From contig NZ_AP023189.1 of the NCBI RefSeq assembly GCF_012767755.2, positions 4,032,001 to 4,096,000 of the forward strand: a DNA stretch of 64,000 nucleotides, given 5' to 3'. The notes below the pieces were generated by a model. The model was not told the origin of the DNA and made no database searches. It was given only the letters and a program-made list of their open reading frames with translations. Numbering within the stretch: the first letter of the stretch is position 1; each line of letters opens with the position of its first letter. The position numbers were made by a program, and so were the translations under genes. Positions 42,911-50,731 of this stretch are shown one piece after another. This DNA comes from Pseudomonas tohonis (lineage in GTDB: Bacteria > Pseudomonadota > Gammaproteobacteria > Pseudomonadales > Pseudomonadaceae).

Positions 42911-45900
42911 TCACGCCAGCGCCGGCTCCTCCAGGCGCATCGGCCGCCAGTGGCGCAGCTTGCGGTAGAGCGTCGGCACCACGAACAGGGTAAAGAAGGT
43001 GCCCACCAGCAGGCCGCCGACGATCACCATGCCGATCTGCTGGCGGCTCTCGGCGCCGGCGCCGGTGGCGATCGCCAGGGGCAGCGAGCCGAGGACCATG
43101 GCGCCGGTGGTCATGAGGATCGGCCGCAGGCGCTGCACCGAGGCTTCCATCACCGCCTCATCCAGGCTGCGACCCTCGCGCAGCAGCTGGTTGGCGAACT
43201 CGACGATGAGGATGCCGTGCTTGGTGATCAGCCCGATGAGCGTGACCATCCCCACCTGGGAATAGATGTTCAGGGTGCCGCCGAACAGCTCCAGGGCGAG
43301 CAAGGCGCCGGCGATGGAGAGCGGCACGCTGAAGAGGATGATCAGCGGGTCGACGAAGCTCTCGAACTGCGCCGCCAGCACCAGGTAGATGAACACCAGG
43401 GCCAGGGCGAAGGTCAGCGCCACCCCGGCGCTGGATTCCTTGAAGTCGCGGGAGGTGCCGGTGTAGTCGAACTGGGTCTCCGGCGGCATCACCTCGCGGG
43501 CCACGCGCTCCAGGTGGGTCAGCGCCTCGCCGAGGGTGTAGCCGCTGCCGACGTTGGCGCTGAGGGTCACCGCGCGCAGCTGGTTGAAGTGGTTGAGCTC
43601 GCGCGGCGATACCGTCTCCTTCACCTCGATCAGGTTGGAGAGCTGCACCATGCTGTCGTCGCGGCCGCGCACGTACACGCGGTTGAGGTCGTCGGGGTTG
43701 CTGCGGTCGACGTTGGCCAGTTGCACCAGCACGTCGTACTGCTCGCCGTTCTGCTTGAAGCGGGTCACCTGGCGGCTGCCGAACAGGCTTTCCAGGCTGC
43801 GGCCGATGGTGGCGACGTCGGTGCCCACGGCGGTGGCCTGCTCGCGGTTGACCGTGACCTTGAGCTGCGGGGTGTTGAGCTTGAGGTCGGTGTCGATGCT
43901 CTCCAGCCCCGGGTAGTCGCGGATGCGCGCCAGCAGGGTGTCCACGTACTGCTGCAGCTCGGCGTATTCCAGGGACGAGCGGATGACGAAGTTCACCGGC
44001 TGGTTGCGCGCGCTCTGCCCCAGCGGCGGGCGGTTGACCGGAAAGGCACGCACGCCGGGGATGTCCTGCAGCTTGGGCAGGAGCTCGTCGCGGATCTCGA
44101 ACTGGCTGCGGCTGCGCTTGTCCCAGTCCTCCAGCTTCATGAACGACAGGCCCTGGGCCACGGTGGGGAAGCCCACCACCACCATGTAGCGGTTGGTCTC
44201 GGGGATCGACTTGTAGGCGTCCTCGAGCATCTTCGCGTAGCGGCTGGTGTACTGCAGGGTGGCGCCGTCCGGGCCGTTGAGGGTGCCGACTATGGTGCCG
44301 GTGTCCTCGGTGGGCGCCAGCTCGCTGCGCAGCCCGGTGAACATCCAGGCGCACAGCAGCAGCACGCCGACCAGGAACACGGCGATCAGCACCCAGGCGC
44401 GCAGCACCCGCTCCATCAGGTGGCGGTAGCTGTAGGTGAGGCCGTTGAGGAAGCCTTCGACCAGGTTGTACAGGCGGCCATGGCGCTCCCCGGGCCGGTG
44501 CGCCTTGAGCAGTTGGCCGCACATCATCGGCGACAGCGTCAGGGCGACGAAGCCGGAGACCAGCACCGCGCCGGCCAGGGTCCATGAGAATTCGGTGAAG
44601 AGCTTGCCCGAGGTGCCCTGCATGAAGCCGATGGGCGCATAGACGGCCGCAAGCGTCAGGGTCATGGCGATCACCGCGAAGGCGATCTCGCGGCTGCCCT
44701 TGAACGCTGCCTGCACCGGCGACAGGCCCGCCTCGATGTGCCGGTGGATGTTCTCCAGCACCACGATGGCGTCGTCCACCACCAGGCCGATGGCGAGGAC
44801 CATCGCCAGCAGCGTGAGGGTGTTGATGGTGAAGCCCATCAGCGCCATCAGCGCGCAGGCGCCGATCAGCGACACCGGGATGGTCACCAGCGGGATCAGC
44901 GTCGCCCGCAGCGAGCGCAGGAACAGGAAGATGATCAGCACCACCAGCACCACCGCCTCCCAGATGGTGGCGTAGACGTTGGAGATGGATTCGCGGATGA
45001 ACAGCGAGTTGTCGTTGGCGATGGCCATCTGCATGCCCTCGGGCAGCAGCTCACGCACCTCGGGCAGCGCGGCATTGAGGCCGTCGGAGATTTCCAGCGG
45101 GTTGGCCGTGGCCTGGCGCACCAGGCCCAGGGACACCGCCGGGCGGCCGTTGAAGCGCACCAGCGAGCGCTCGTCGGCGGCGCCGATCTCGGCGTGGCCC
45201 ACATCCGACAGGCGCAGCAGGTAGCCACGGCGGTCGTCGATGATCAGGTCGTTGAATTCCTCGGGGGTCTTCAGGTCGGTTTCCGACAGCACGCTGAACT
45301 CGCGCTGCACCGACTCGATGCGCCCGGCGGGGATCTCCACGTTCTGCCGGCGCAGGGCGTCCTCCACGTCCTGCACGGTGAGGTCGTGGGCGGCGAGCTT
45401 CTCCGGGTCCAGCCAGATGCGCATGGCGTAGGTGCGCGCACCGCGTATCTGCACCTCGGAAACGCCGGGGATGGTCTGCAGGCGGTCCTGGACCACGCGC
45501 TCCAGCACGTCGGTGATCTCCATCGCCGAGTGCCGCTCGCTGTAGAAGGCGATCCACACCACCGGCTGGGCGTCGGCCTCGACCTTCTGCACCACCGGCT
45601 CGTCGATCTCGGTGGGCAGCAGGCCGCGCACCCGGCCCAGGCGGTCACGCACGTCGTTGGCCGCCTCGTCGGCGTCTGTGCCGAGGCGGAACTGCGCGGT
45701 GATCTGGGTGTTCTCCGAGCGGCTGATGGAGGACACGAAGTCCAGCCCCTCGATGCCGGAGAGCACGTCCTCGATGGGCTGCGCCACCTGGGACTCCATG
45801 ATCTCCGGGCTGGCGCCGGGGTAGATGACGTTGACGGTGACGATGGGCACGTCGATGTTCGGGTACTCGCGCACCGTCAGGCGCTGGTAGGCCATCAGCC

Positions 45901-45973
45901 CGAGCAGCACCACCACCAGGGAGAGGACGGTGGCGAATACCGGGCGGCGGATGCACAGGTCGGACAGGGTCAT
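42911..45973 (-). CDS. RND efflux pump inner-membrane transporter (HAE1 type)
   Basis: The 1020-residue, 12-TM proton-driven transporter has two large periplasmic loops. It begins MTLSDLCIRRPVFATVLS as RND pumps do, and shows the TM4 proton-relay pair in GLVVDDAIVVLENIHRHIE (about 400-418). HAE1 features include GFTINTLTLLAMVLAIG and SRDFKESSAGVALTF. It pumps hydrophobic or amphiphilic drugs out of the cell with an adaptor and an outer-membrane channel. The adaptor gene precedes it with a four-base overlap. No outer-membrane factor gene is present, so it likely uses a shared one such as an OprM-type channel. I do not equate it with a named Mex pump. Confidence 0.93.
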   Translation of the reverse strand: MTLSDLCIRRPVFATVLSLVVVLLGLMAYQRLTVREYPNIDVPIVTVNVIYPGASPEIMESQVAQPIEDVLSGIEGLDFVSSISRSENTQITAQFRLGTDADEAANDVRDRLGRVRGLLPTEIDEPVVQKVEADAQPVVWIAFYSERHSAMEITDVLERVVQDRLQTIPGVSEVQIRGARTYAMRIWLDPEKLAAHDLTVQDVEDALRRQNVEIPAGRIESVQREFSVLSETDLKTPEEFNDLIIDDRRGYLLRLSDVGHAEIGAADERSLVRFNGRPAVSLGLVRQATANPLEISDGLNAALPEVRELLPEGMQMAIANDNSLFIRESISNVYATIWEAVVLVVLIIFLFLRSLRATLIPLVTIPVSLIGACALMALMGFTINTLTLLAMVLAIGLVVDDAIVVLENIHRHIEAGLSPVQAAFKGSREIAFAVIAMTLTLAAVYAPIGFMQGTSGKLFTEFSWTLAGAVLVSGFVALTLSPMMCGQLLKAHRPGERHGRLYNLVEGFLNGLTYSYRHLMERVLRAWVLIAVFLVGVLLLCAWMFTGLRSELAPTEDTGTIVGTLNGPDGATLQYTSRYAKMLEDAYKSIPETNRYMVVVGFPTVAQGLSFMKLEDWDKRSRSQFEIRDELLPKLQDIPGVRAFPVNRPPLGQSARNQPVNFVIRSSLEYAELQQYVDTLLARIRDYPGLESIDTDLKLNTPQLKVTVNREQATAVGTDVATIGRSLESLFGSRQVTRFKQNGEQYDVLVQLANVDRSNPDDLNRVYVRGRDDSMVQLSNLIEVKETVSPRELNHFNQLRAVTLSANVGSGYTLGEALTHLERVAREVMPPETQFDYTGTSRDFKESSAGVALTFALALVFIYLVLAAQFESFVDPLIILFSVPLSIAGALLALELFGGTLNIYSQVGMVTLIGLITKHGILIVEFANQLLREGRSLDEAVMEASVQRLRPILMTTGAMVLGSLPLAIATGAGAESRQQIGMVIVGGLLVGTFFTLFVVPTLYRKLRHWRPMRLEEPALA

Positions 45974-46989
45974 AGCTCACCCCGCGCGACGGTGCGCACC
46001 TCCTGCCCGGGCCCGGCCTTCTGCCAGCCCGCAGTGATCACCTGCTCGTTGCCCTGCAGGCCCTCGCGCACCTCGGCCTTGCCGCGCTGGCGCTGGCCGA
46101 TGCGGATCTGCCGGCGCTCCACCTTGCCGTCGACGACGATGGCGACGAACAGCTGCTGGCCGACCGGGATCACCGCCTCCTCGGGAATCAGCAGCGCGTC
46201 GGGGCGCTCTTCGAGGATCACCGAGACCTTGACGAACTGGCCGGGCTTGAGGCGGTGGTCGGCGTTGCCGATCTGCGCGCGGATGGCCTGGCTGCGGCCG
46301 ACCTCATCCAGGCGCGGGTTGAGGGCGATGATGCGGCCACGGAAGCGCTCGCCCAGGTAGGCGTCGACGCTGATCTCCACGGTCTGGCCGAGGTGCACCT
46401 GGGACACGGCCTTCTGCGGCACGCGGAAATCCACCTTGAGCGGGTCGAGCACCTCCAGGTTGACGATGTCCTGGCCGGGGCTGAGGTAGTCGCCGGTGCT
46501 CACCTGGCGCAGGCCGAGGAAGCCGTCGTAGGGCGCGCGGATCTGGGTCTTGTCGAGGCGCGCCTGGGCCAGGGCCAGGCTGGCGCGGGCGGCCTGCTGC
46601 TGGGACTGCGCCTCGTCCTGGGCCTGGGCGTTGCTGGCGCCGCGCTTGAACAGCATCTGCGCGCGCTGGTAGCTCTTCTCCGCCAGCTCCAGGTTGGCGC
46701 GGGCCTGGTCCAGCTCGGCGCGGGCGATGGCGTCATCGAGGCTGACCAGCAGATCGCCGCCCTTCACCTGCTGCCCTTCCTTGAAATGCAGGCTGGCCAG
46801 GCGCCCTTCGATCTCCGGGCGGATGGTCACCGACTCGTCGGAGCGCAGCGAGCCGAAGGTCACCAGCTCGTCCCGCACCAGCGTGCGCTGGGGCTCGGCC
46901 ACCTCCACCAGCGGCGGGTTGGCGGCGATGGCCGGACAGGTGAGCAATCCACACAGCAGCAACGGCCAGGCGCGGCGACGAGCGATCAT
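45970..46989 (-). CDS. RND efflux periplasmic adaptor (membrane fusion protein)
   Basis: The 339-residue protein has a signal peptide (about 1-22, CPAIA-A), a lipoyl-type barrel half (LRSDESVTIRPEIEGRLASL), an alpha-hairpin (about 85-150, rich in Ala/Gln: LDQARANLELAEKSYQRAQ), the second lipoyl half (IRAPYDGFLGLRQVSTGDYL) and a beta-barrel/MP domain. There is no lipobox Cys, so it is a soluble or signal-anchored adaptor. ATG at 46989 follows GAGG; a TTG just before it is not needed. ATGA overlap with the pump gene indicates one operon of two genes. Confidence 0.92.
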   Translation of the reverse strand: MIARRRAWPLLLCGLLTCPAIAANPPLVEVAEPQRTLVRDELVTFGSLRSDESVTIRPEIEGRLASLHFKEGQQVKGGDLLVSLDDAIARAELDQARANLELAEKSYQRAQMLFKRGASNAQAQDEAQSQQQAARASLALAQARLDKTQIRAPYDGFLGLRQVSTGDYLSPGQDIVNLEVLDPLKVDFRVPQKAVSQVHLGQTVEISVDAYLGERFRGRIIALNPRLDEVGRSQAIRAQIGNADHRLKPGQFVKVSVILEERPDALLIPEEAVIPVGQQLFVAIVVDGKVERRQIRIGQRQRGKAEVREGLQGNEQVITAGWQKAGPGQEVRTVARGEL

Positions 46990-47136
46990 CAACAGCCTCT
47001 TTTCGAGTCGTTCTTGTCGGAAATGAAAAAGTCTACCGGGAGTATCGGCGGACTTTTGTCAGGGGCACGTAAAGATAGAGGCAGTCTGTGACGCTTTGTA
47101 TCGGGACGGATGCATTTCGCAGGCGGGCCAGGCGGC

Positions 47137-47200
47137 GTGGGAGCGGTTTCAACCGCGATGCCCCGCAAGGGGCCTTTTTCGCGAATGAATTCGCTCCCAC
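47137..47200. repeat. REPIN between the RND adaptor and ABC permease genes
   Basis: GTGGGAGCGGTTTCAACCGCGATG (47137) with its inverted partner TTCGCGAATGAATTCGCTCCCAC (ending 47200). Nearly identical to the copy at 35309. A partial arm, GCGCGGAGCTCGCTCCTGC, follows near 47260. The 46990-47296 gap shows no gene. Confidence 0.9.
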
Positions 47201-47296
47201 GAAGATGACGCCCGGTACCGCGTTGCGCCCAGCTCCGCTCGCGTGCCGGTGATCAGCCTTCGCGCGCGGAGCTCGCTCCTGCGAGGTGCGCCGTGC

Positions 47297-48076
47297 TCAC
47301 TGGCGCATGCCGCGCCCGCTCACCAGCAGGCGGATGCAGGCGATGTAGAGGATCACCGTGGTCAGGGTCATCAGGCCGATGGCGATGCCGATGTTGATGT
47401 CGGAGACGCCGAGGATGCCGTAACGGAAGGCGTTGACCATGTGCAGGATGGGGTTGGCCAGGGACACGGTCTGCCAGAACGGCGGCAGCAGGCTGATGGA
47501 GTAGAACACCCCGCCCAGGTAGGTCAGCGGCGTCAGCACGAAGGTCGGGACGATGGAGATGTCGTCGAAGTTGCGTGCGTACACCGCGTTGATGAAGCCG
47601 CCCAGGGAGAAGGTGGTGGCGGTCAGCAGCACCACCAGCACGGTCACACCCAGGTGGTGCACCTGCAGCTTGGTGAAGAACAGCGACAGCAGGGTCACGA
47701 TCACCCCCACCGCCAGGCCGCGCAGCACGCCGCCTATGGTGTAGCCGAGGAGGATGGTGTGCGGCGAGACCGGCGACACCAGCAGCTCTTCCACCGAACG
47801 CTGGAACTTGCTGCCGAAGAAGCTGGAGACCACGTTGCTGTACGAGTTGGTGATCACCGACATCATGATCAGCCCCGGCACGATGTACTCCATGTAGCTG
47901 AAGCCGCCCATGTCGCCGATCTGCCGGCCGATCAGGTTGCCGAAGATGACGAAGTACAGCGCCATGGTGATGCCCGGGGGCAGCAGGGTCTGCGGCCAGA
48001 TGCGGGTGAAGCGGCGGACTTCGCGGTAGACGATGGTGTTGAGGGCGACCAGGTTGGCGCGCAGTTCGGAACTCAT
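47297..48076 (-). CDS. ABC-2 type exporter permease (YadH-like)
   Basis: The 259-residue permease has six TM helices in the ABC-2 arrangement. The amphipathic start MSSELRANLVALNTIVYREV is followed by FTRIWPQTLLPPGITMALYFVIFG. The conserved YMEYIVPGLIMMSVITNSYSN and NPILHMVNAFRYGILG stretches match the YadH/NodJ group. It pairs with the ATPase whose gene overlaps by four bases (ATGA). The substrate of this exporter group is unknown in most bacteria. The last residues GRGMRQ are cytoplasmic. Confidence 0.9.
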   Translation of the reverse strand: MSSELRANLVALNTIVYREVRRFTRIWPQTLLPPGITMALYFVIFGNLIGRQIGDMGGFSYMEYIVPGLIMMSVITNSYSNVVSSFFGSKFQRSVEELLVSPVSPHTILLGYTIGGVLRGLAVGVIVTLLSLFFTKLQVHHLGVTVLVVLLTATTFSLGGFINAVYARNFDDISIVPTFVLTPLTYLGGVFYSISLLPPFWQTVSLANPILHMVNAFRYGILGVSDINIGIAIGLMTLTTVILYIACIRLLVSGRGMRQ

Positions 48077-49005
48077 ACGGCCACCTTCGACAGGTTCTTC
48101 TCGACCAGGGACACGAACAGTTCCTCCAGGCGGTTGGTCTTGTTGCGCAGGCTGAGTACGTCGATGTGCAGCGCCGACAGCTGGCGGAACAGCTCGGTGA
48201 TGCCCTGGCTCTTGTCCACCTGCACCTCCAGGGTGTGGTGGTCCACCAGGCGCGCCGGGTAGCCGTTGAGCTGCGGCACGCTGGCCAGCGAATCCTTGAG
48301 GTCGAGCAGGAAGGTCTCCACGTGCAGCTTCTTCAGCAGCGCCTTCATGCTGGTGTTCTCGACGATGGTGCCGTGGTCGATGATGCCGATGTTGCGGCAC
48401 AGCTGCTCGGCTTCCTCGAGGTAGTGGGTGGTGAGGATGATGGTGATGCCCTTGGCGTTGAGCTCGGTGAGGAAGCTCCACATCGAGCGGCGCAGCTCGA
48501 TGTCGACGCCGGCGGTGGGCTCGTCGAGGATCAGCAGGCGCGGCTCGTGGATCAGCGCACGGGCGATCATCAGGCGGCGCTTCATGCCGCCGGACAGCTC
48601 GCGGGAGGCGGAATCGCGCTTCTCCCAAAGGCCCAGCTGGGTGAGGTACTGCTCGGCGCGCTCCTTGGCGATCTTCGCCGGGATGCCGTAGTAGCCGGCC
48701 TGGGTCACGACGATGTCGAAGACCTTCTCGAACTGGTTGAAGTTGAACTCCTGGGGCACCACGCCGAGGCAGCGCTTGAGCGCGTAGGGCGAGGTGTCCA
48801 GGTCGTTGCCGAACACGCTCACCGTGCCGCTGGTCTTGTTCACCAAGGTGGAGAGGATACCGATGGTGGTGGACTTGCCGGCGCCGTTGGGGCCCAGCAG
48901 GGCGAAGAAGTCGCCTTCGGCCACTTCCAGGTCGATGCCCTTGAGGGCCTGGAAGCCGTTGCCGTAGGTCTTGGTCAGCTGCCGGATGGACAGAGCAGAT
49001 GTCAT
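48073..49005 (-). CDS. ABC exporter ATPase (YadG-like)
   Basis: The 310-residue ATPase contains Walker A GPNGAGKSTTIG (about 39-50), Q-loop VVPQEFNFNQFEKVFD, signature LSGGMKRRLMIARAL and Walker B LLILDEPTAGVDIELRR, with the switch region LTTHYLEEAE. The C-terminal 80 residues form the regulatory tail typical of YadG/CcmA-like ATPases. It is the first gene of the pair with the permease. About 80 bases separate its start from the GST gene stop on the same strand. Confidence 0.93.
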   Translation of the reverse strand: MTSALSIRQLTKTYGNGFQALKGIDLEVAEGDFFALLGPNGAGKSTTIGILSTLVNKTSGTVSVFGNDLDTSPYALKRCLGVVPQEFNFNQFEKVFDIVVTQAGYYGIPAKIAKERAEQYLTQLGLWEKRDSASRELSGGMKRRLMIARALIHEPRLLILDEPTAGVDIELRRSMWSFLTELNAKGITIILTTHYLEEAEQLCRNIGIIDHGTIVENTSMKALLKKLHVETFLLDLKDSLASVPQLNGYPARLVDHHTLEVQVDKSQGITELFRQLSALHIDVLSLRNKTNRLEELFVSLVEKNLSKVAV

Positions 49006-49089
49006 GACGTGCCTTTGCAGAAGAGATTGAAATTGGCCTTGATGGCTGCGAACGCAACCATCAAGCAGCTTGATGGGTTCAGCCTAGCA

Positions 49090-49710
49090 TCAGGTCAGCG
49101 CGGTCATCACCGCCTTGCGGTAGGCCGGGCGTTCCCTGAGCCGCGCGTACCAGGCCTCCAGGGCCGGCAGCTCGGGGCGCTCGATGGGCATCTCGAACCA
49201 GGCGTAGATGAAGCTGCCCAGGGGGATGTCGCCCATGGCGAAACGCTCGCCGGAGAGGAACGGCTGTGCAGCCAGCGCCCGTTCGGGCATCGCCAGCAGC
49301 TCGCTGCAACGGGCCAGGGCGGCGGCGATCCTGGCCGGGTCGCGCTCCGCCGGCGGCGTACGCAGGGTGCCCCAGAACAGGTCGCGGAAGACCGGGGCGA
49401 AGGCCGATGTGGTCCAGTCCATCCACTTGTCGCCCTGGGCGCGCAGCGCCGGGTCCTCGGGATAGAGATCGCCCGCAGCGTAGCGCGCGGCCAGGTAGCG
49501 AACGATGGCGTTGGACTCCCAGAGCACCAGTTCGCCATCCTCCACCAGCGGCACCAGGCCATTGGGGTTCTTCGCGCGGTACTCGGGATCGTTGACCAGC
49601 CCGAAGGCGCCCCCGGCATCGATCGCCTCGAAGGCGACACCGGCCTCCTCGGCGGTCCAGAGCGCCTTTCTCACGTTGGACGAATTCTTGCGGCCCCAGA
49701 TCTTCAGCAT
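49090..49710 (-). CDS. Glutathione S-transferase family protein
   Basis: The 206-residue protein shows an N-terminal thioredoxin-like domain starting MLKIWGRKNSSNVRKALW, with the Ser-rich catalytic turn (Ser10/Ser11 area), the cis-Pro segment NGLVPLVEDGELVLWESNAI and an all-helical C-terminal domain (FLSGERFAMGDIPLGSFIY is the N-capping box region). It conjugates or reduces substrates with glutathione in the cytoplasm; substrate unknown. The ATG at 49710 is fixed by the conserved N-terminus; the frame extends upstream without homology. Confidence 0.9.
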   Translation of the reverse strand: MLKIWGRKNSSNVRKALWTAEEAGVAFEAIDAGGAFGLVNDPEYRAKNPNGLVPLVEDGELVLWESNAIVRYLAARYAAGDLYPEDPALRAQGDKWMDWTTSAFAPVFRDLFWGTLRTPPAERDPARIAAALARCSELLAMPERALAAQPFLSGERFAMGDIPLGSFIYAWFEMPIERPELPALEAWYARLRERPAYRKAVMTALT

Positions 49711-49873
49711 CTGTGATTGTCCTGTCGTTTCACGAGGCGTCGATTCTAGAGGCAATCCCCCCCTCCTTGGCCAAGGATTTGCGTTGATAACGCATATCGA
49801 CCCGAGCGGGGTGGCGGATGCGCGAAGGCGTGCTTCGGGTGGAAATCCCACGCGGCAGGGTCGGACCACGATG

Positions 49874-49906
49874 CGTTGGGCCTCGCTGCGCTCGGCGCCA
49901 ACCTAC
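49874..49906. repeat. GTAGGTTGGCGCC half-repeat abutting the transglutaminase-like stop codon
   Basis: Read on the minus strand this is GTAGGTTGGCGCCGAGCGCAGCGAGGCCCAACG, closely matching one arm of the inverted repeat at 14306-14367. Its first bases GTAG supply the TAG stop of the neighbouring gene (49903-49905). Confidence 0.8.
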
Positions 49907-50571
49907 GGTGTCTTTACGGCAGCCGCCTCGCTGTGCAGGTCACCGCTCATGAACGCCGCACCGGGCTCGAACAGGTGCGGGTAGACCTTCGCCAGGTGGC
50001 CGAAGAACAGCGCCTCCGGCAGGTCCTCGAACTGGCCGTGGTCGGCGAGGTATTCCATGTAGCGCTCGCCCTGGCGGTTGAAGGGGTGGAAGACGCTGTC
50101 GCTGGCGCCGTCGAACTCCAGCGGCGCGACGTCGAACAACCGGCACAGCTCCAGGTTGAAGGCCGGCGTCGCCTTGACCCAGCGCCCGTCCAGGTAAAGC
50201 TCGGTGTAGCCGTGCATGGCGAACACCTCGCTCCGGAGCAGCTGCAGCAGGCGCGGGGTGGCCAGGTGGTTGCGCACGTCCGCCAAGCCGATGCGCGCGG
50301 GGATCCCGCAATGCCGCGCGCAGGCCGCGAGGAGGATGGCCTTGGGCACGCAATAGGACTCACCCGCCGCCAGCGCGGTGCTCGCCTTGAGCGAGCCGGG
50401 GTCGCGGCTGAAGGCGTAGGGGTTGTAGCGGATGGCATCGCGCACGGCGTAGTACAGGCTGACCGCCTGGTCACGCGGCTGCGCGCTCGCGCCGCGGTTT
50501 TGCGAGGCGAACTCAACCACCAGGGGGTGGTCACTATCAACGAAGCGACCGGATCGCAGGTAGGGCTGCAT
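49903..50571 (-). CDS. Transglutaminase-like cysteine protease-fold protein
   Basis: The 222-residue protein has a transglutaminase-like core: catalytic Cys74 in GESYCVPKAILLAACARHCGIPAR and His120 in AMHGYTELYLDGRWVKA. The third catalytic residue is less clear, since TPAFN stands where an Asp is usual. No signal peptide, so cytoplasmic. ATG 50571 has GGAGAG at the right spacing; the longer frame from 50670 lacks one. The gene may act on peptides or be a structural protein; the family is broad. The stop codon lies in a dispersed repeat, so the original C-terminus may have been different. Confidence 0.85.
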   Translation of the reverse strand: MQPYLRSGRFVDSDHPLVVEFASQNRGASAQPRDQAVSLYYAVRDAIRYNPYAFSRDPGSLKASTALAAGESYCVPKAILLAACARHCGIPARIGLADVRNHLATPRLLQLLRSEVFAMHGYTELYLDGRWVKATPAFNLELCRLFDVAPLEFDGASDSVFHPFNRQGERYMEYLADHGQFEDLPEALFFGHLAKVYPHLFEPGAAFMSGDLHSEAAAVKTP

Positions 50572-50731
50572 GGCATCTCTCCAGGGTGAACCGCCCCAGT
50601 CTAGGGGCTGCCCCAGTGCCCGCCCAACGACGATCCGGCCAAGCTGACTGCCCATGTCGCCAGCTTTCATGGCGACGTCTACGCTCGTGACGGTCGCGCC
50701 TGTGCCGCACCGTCATCAAGGAGGATCACGC

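Noticed and set aside
42911..46989. Named Mex pump (for example MexVW, which also lacks its own channel gene)
   Set aside because: Gene order alone is suggestive, but the protein start and motifs do not let me assign a specific Mex name.
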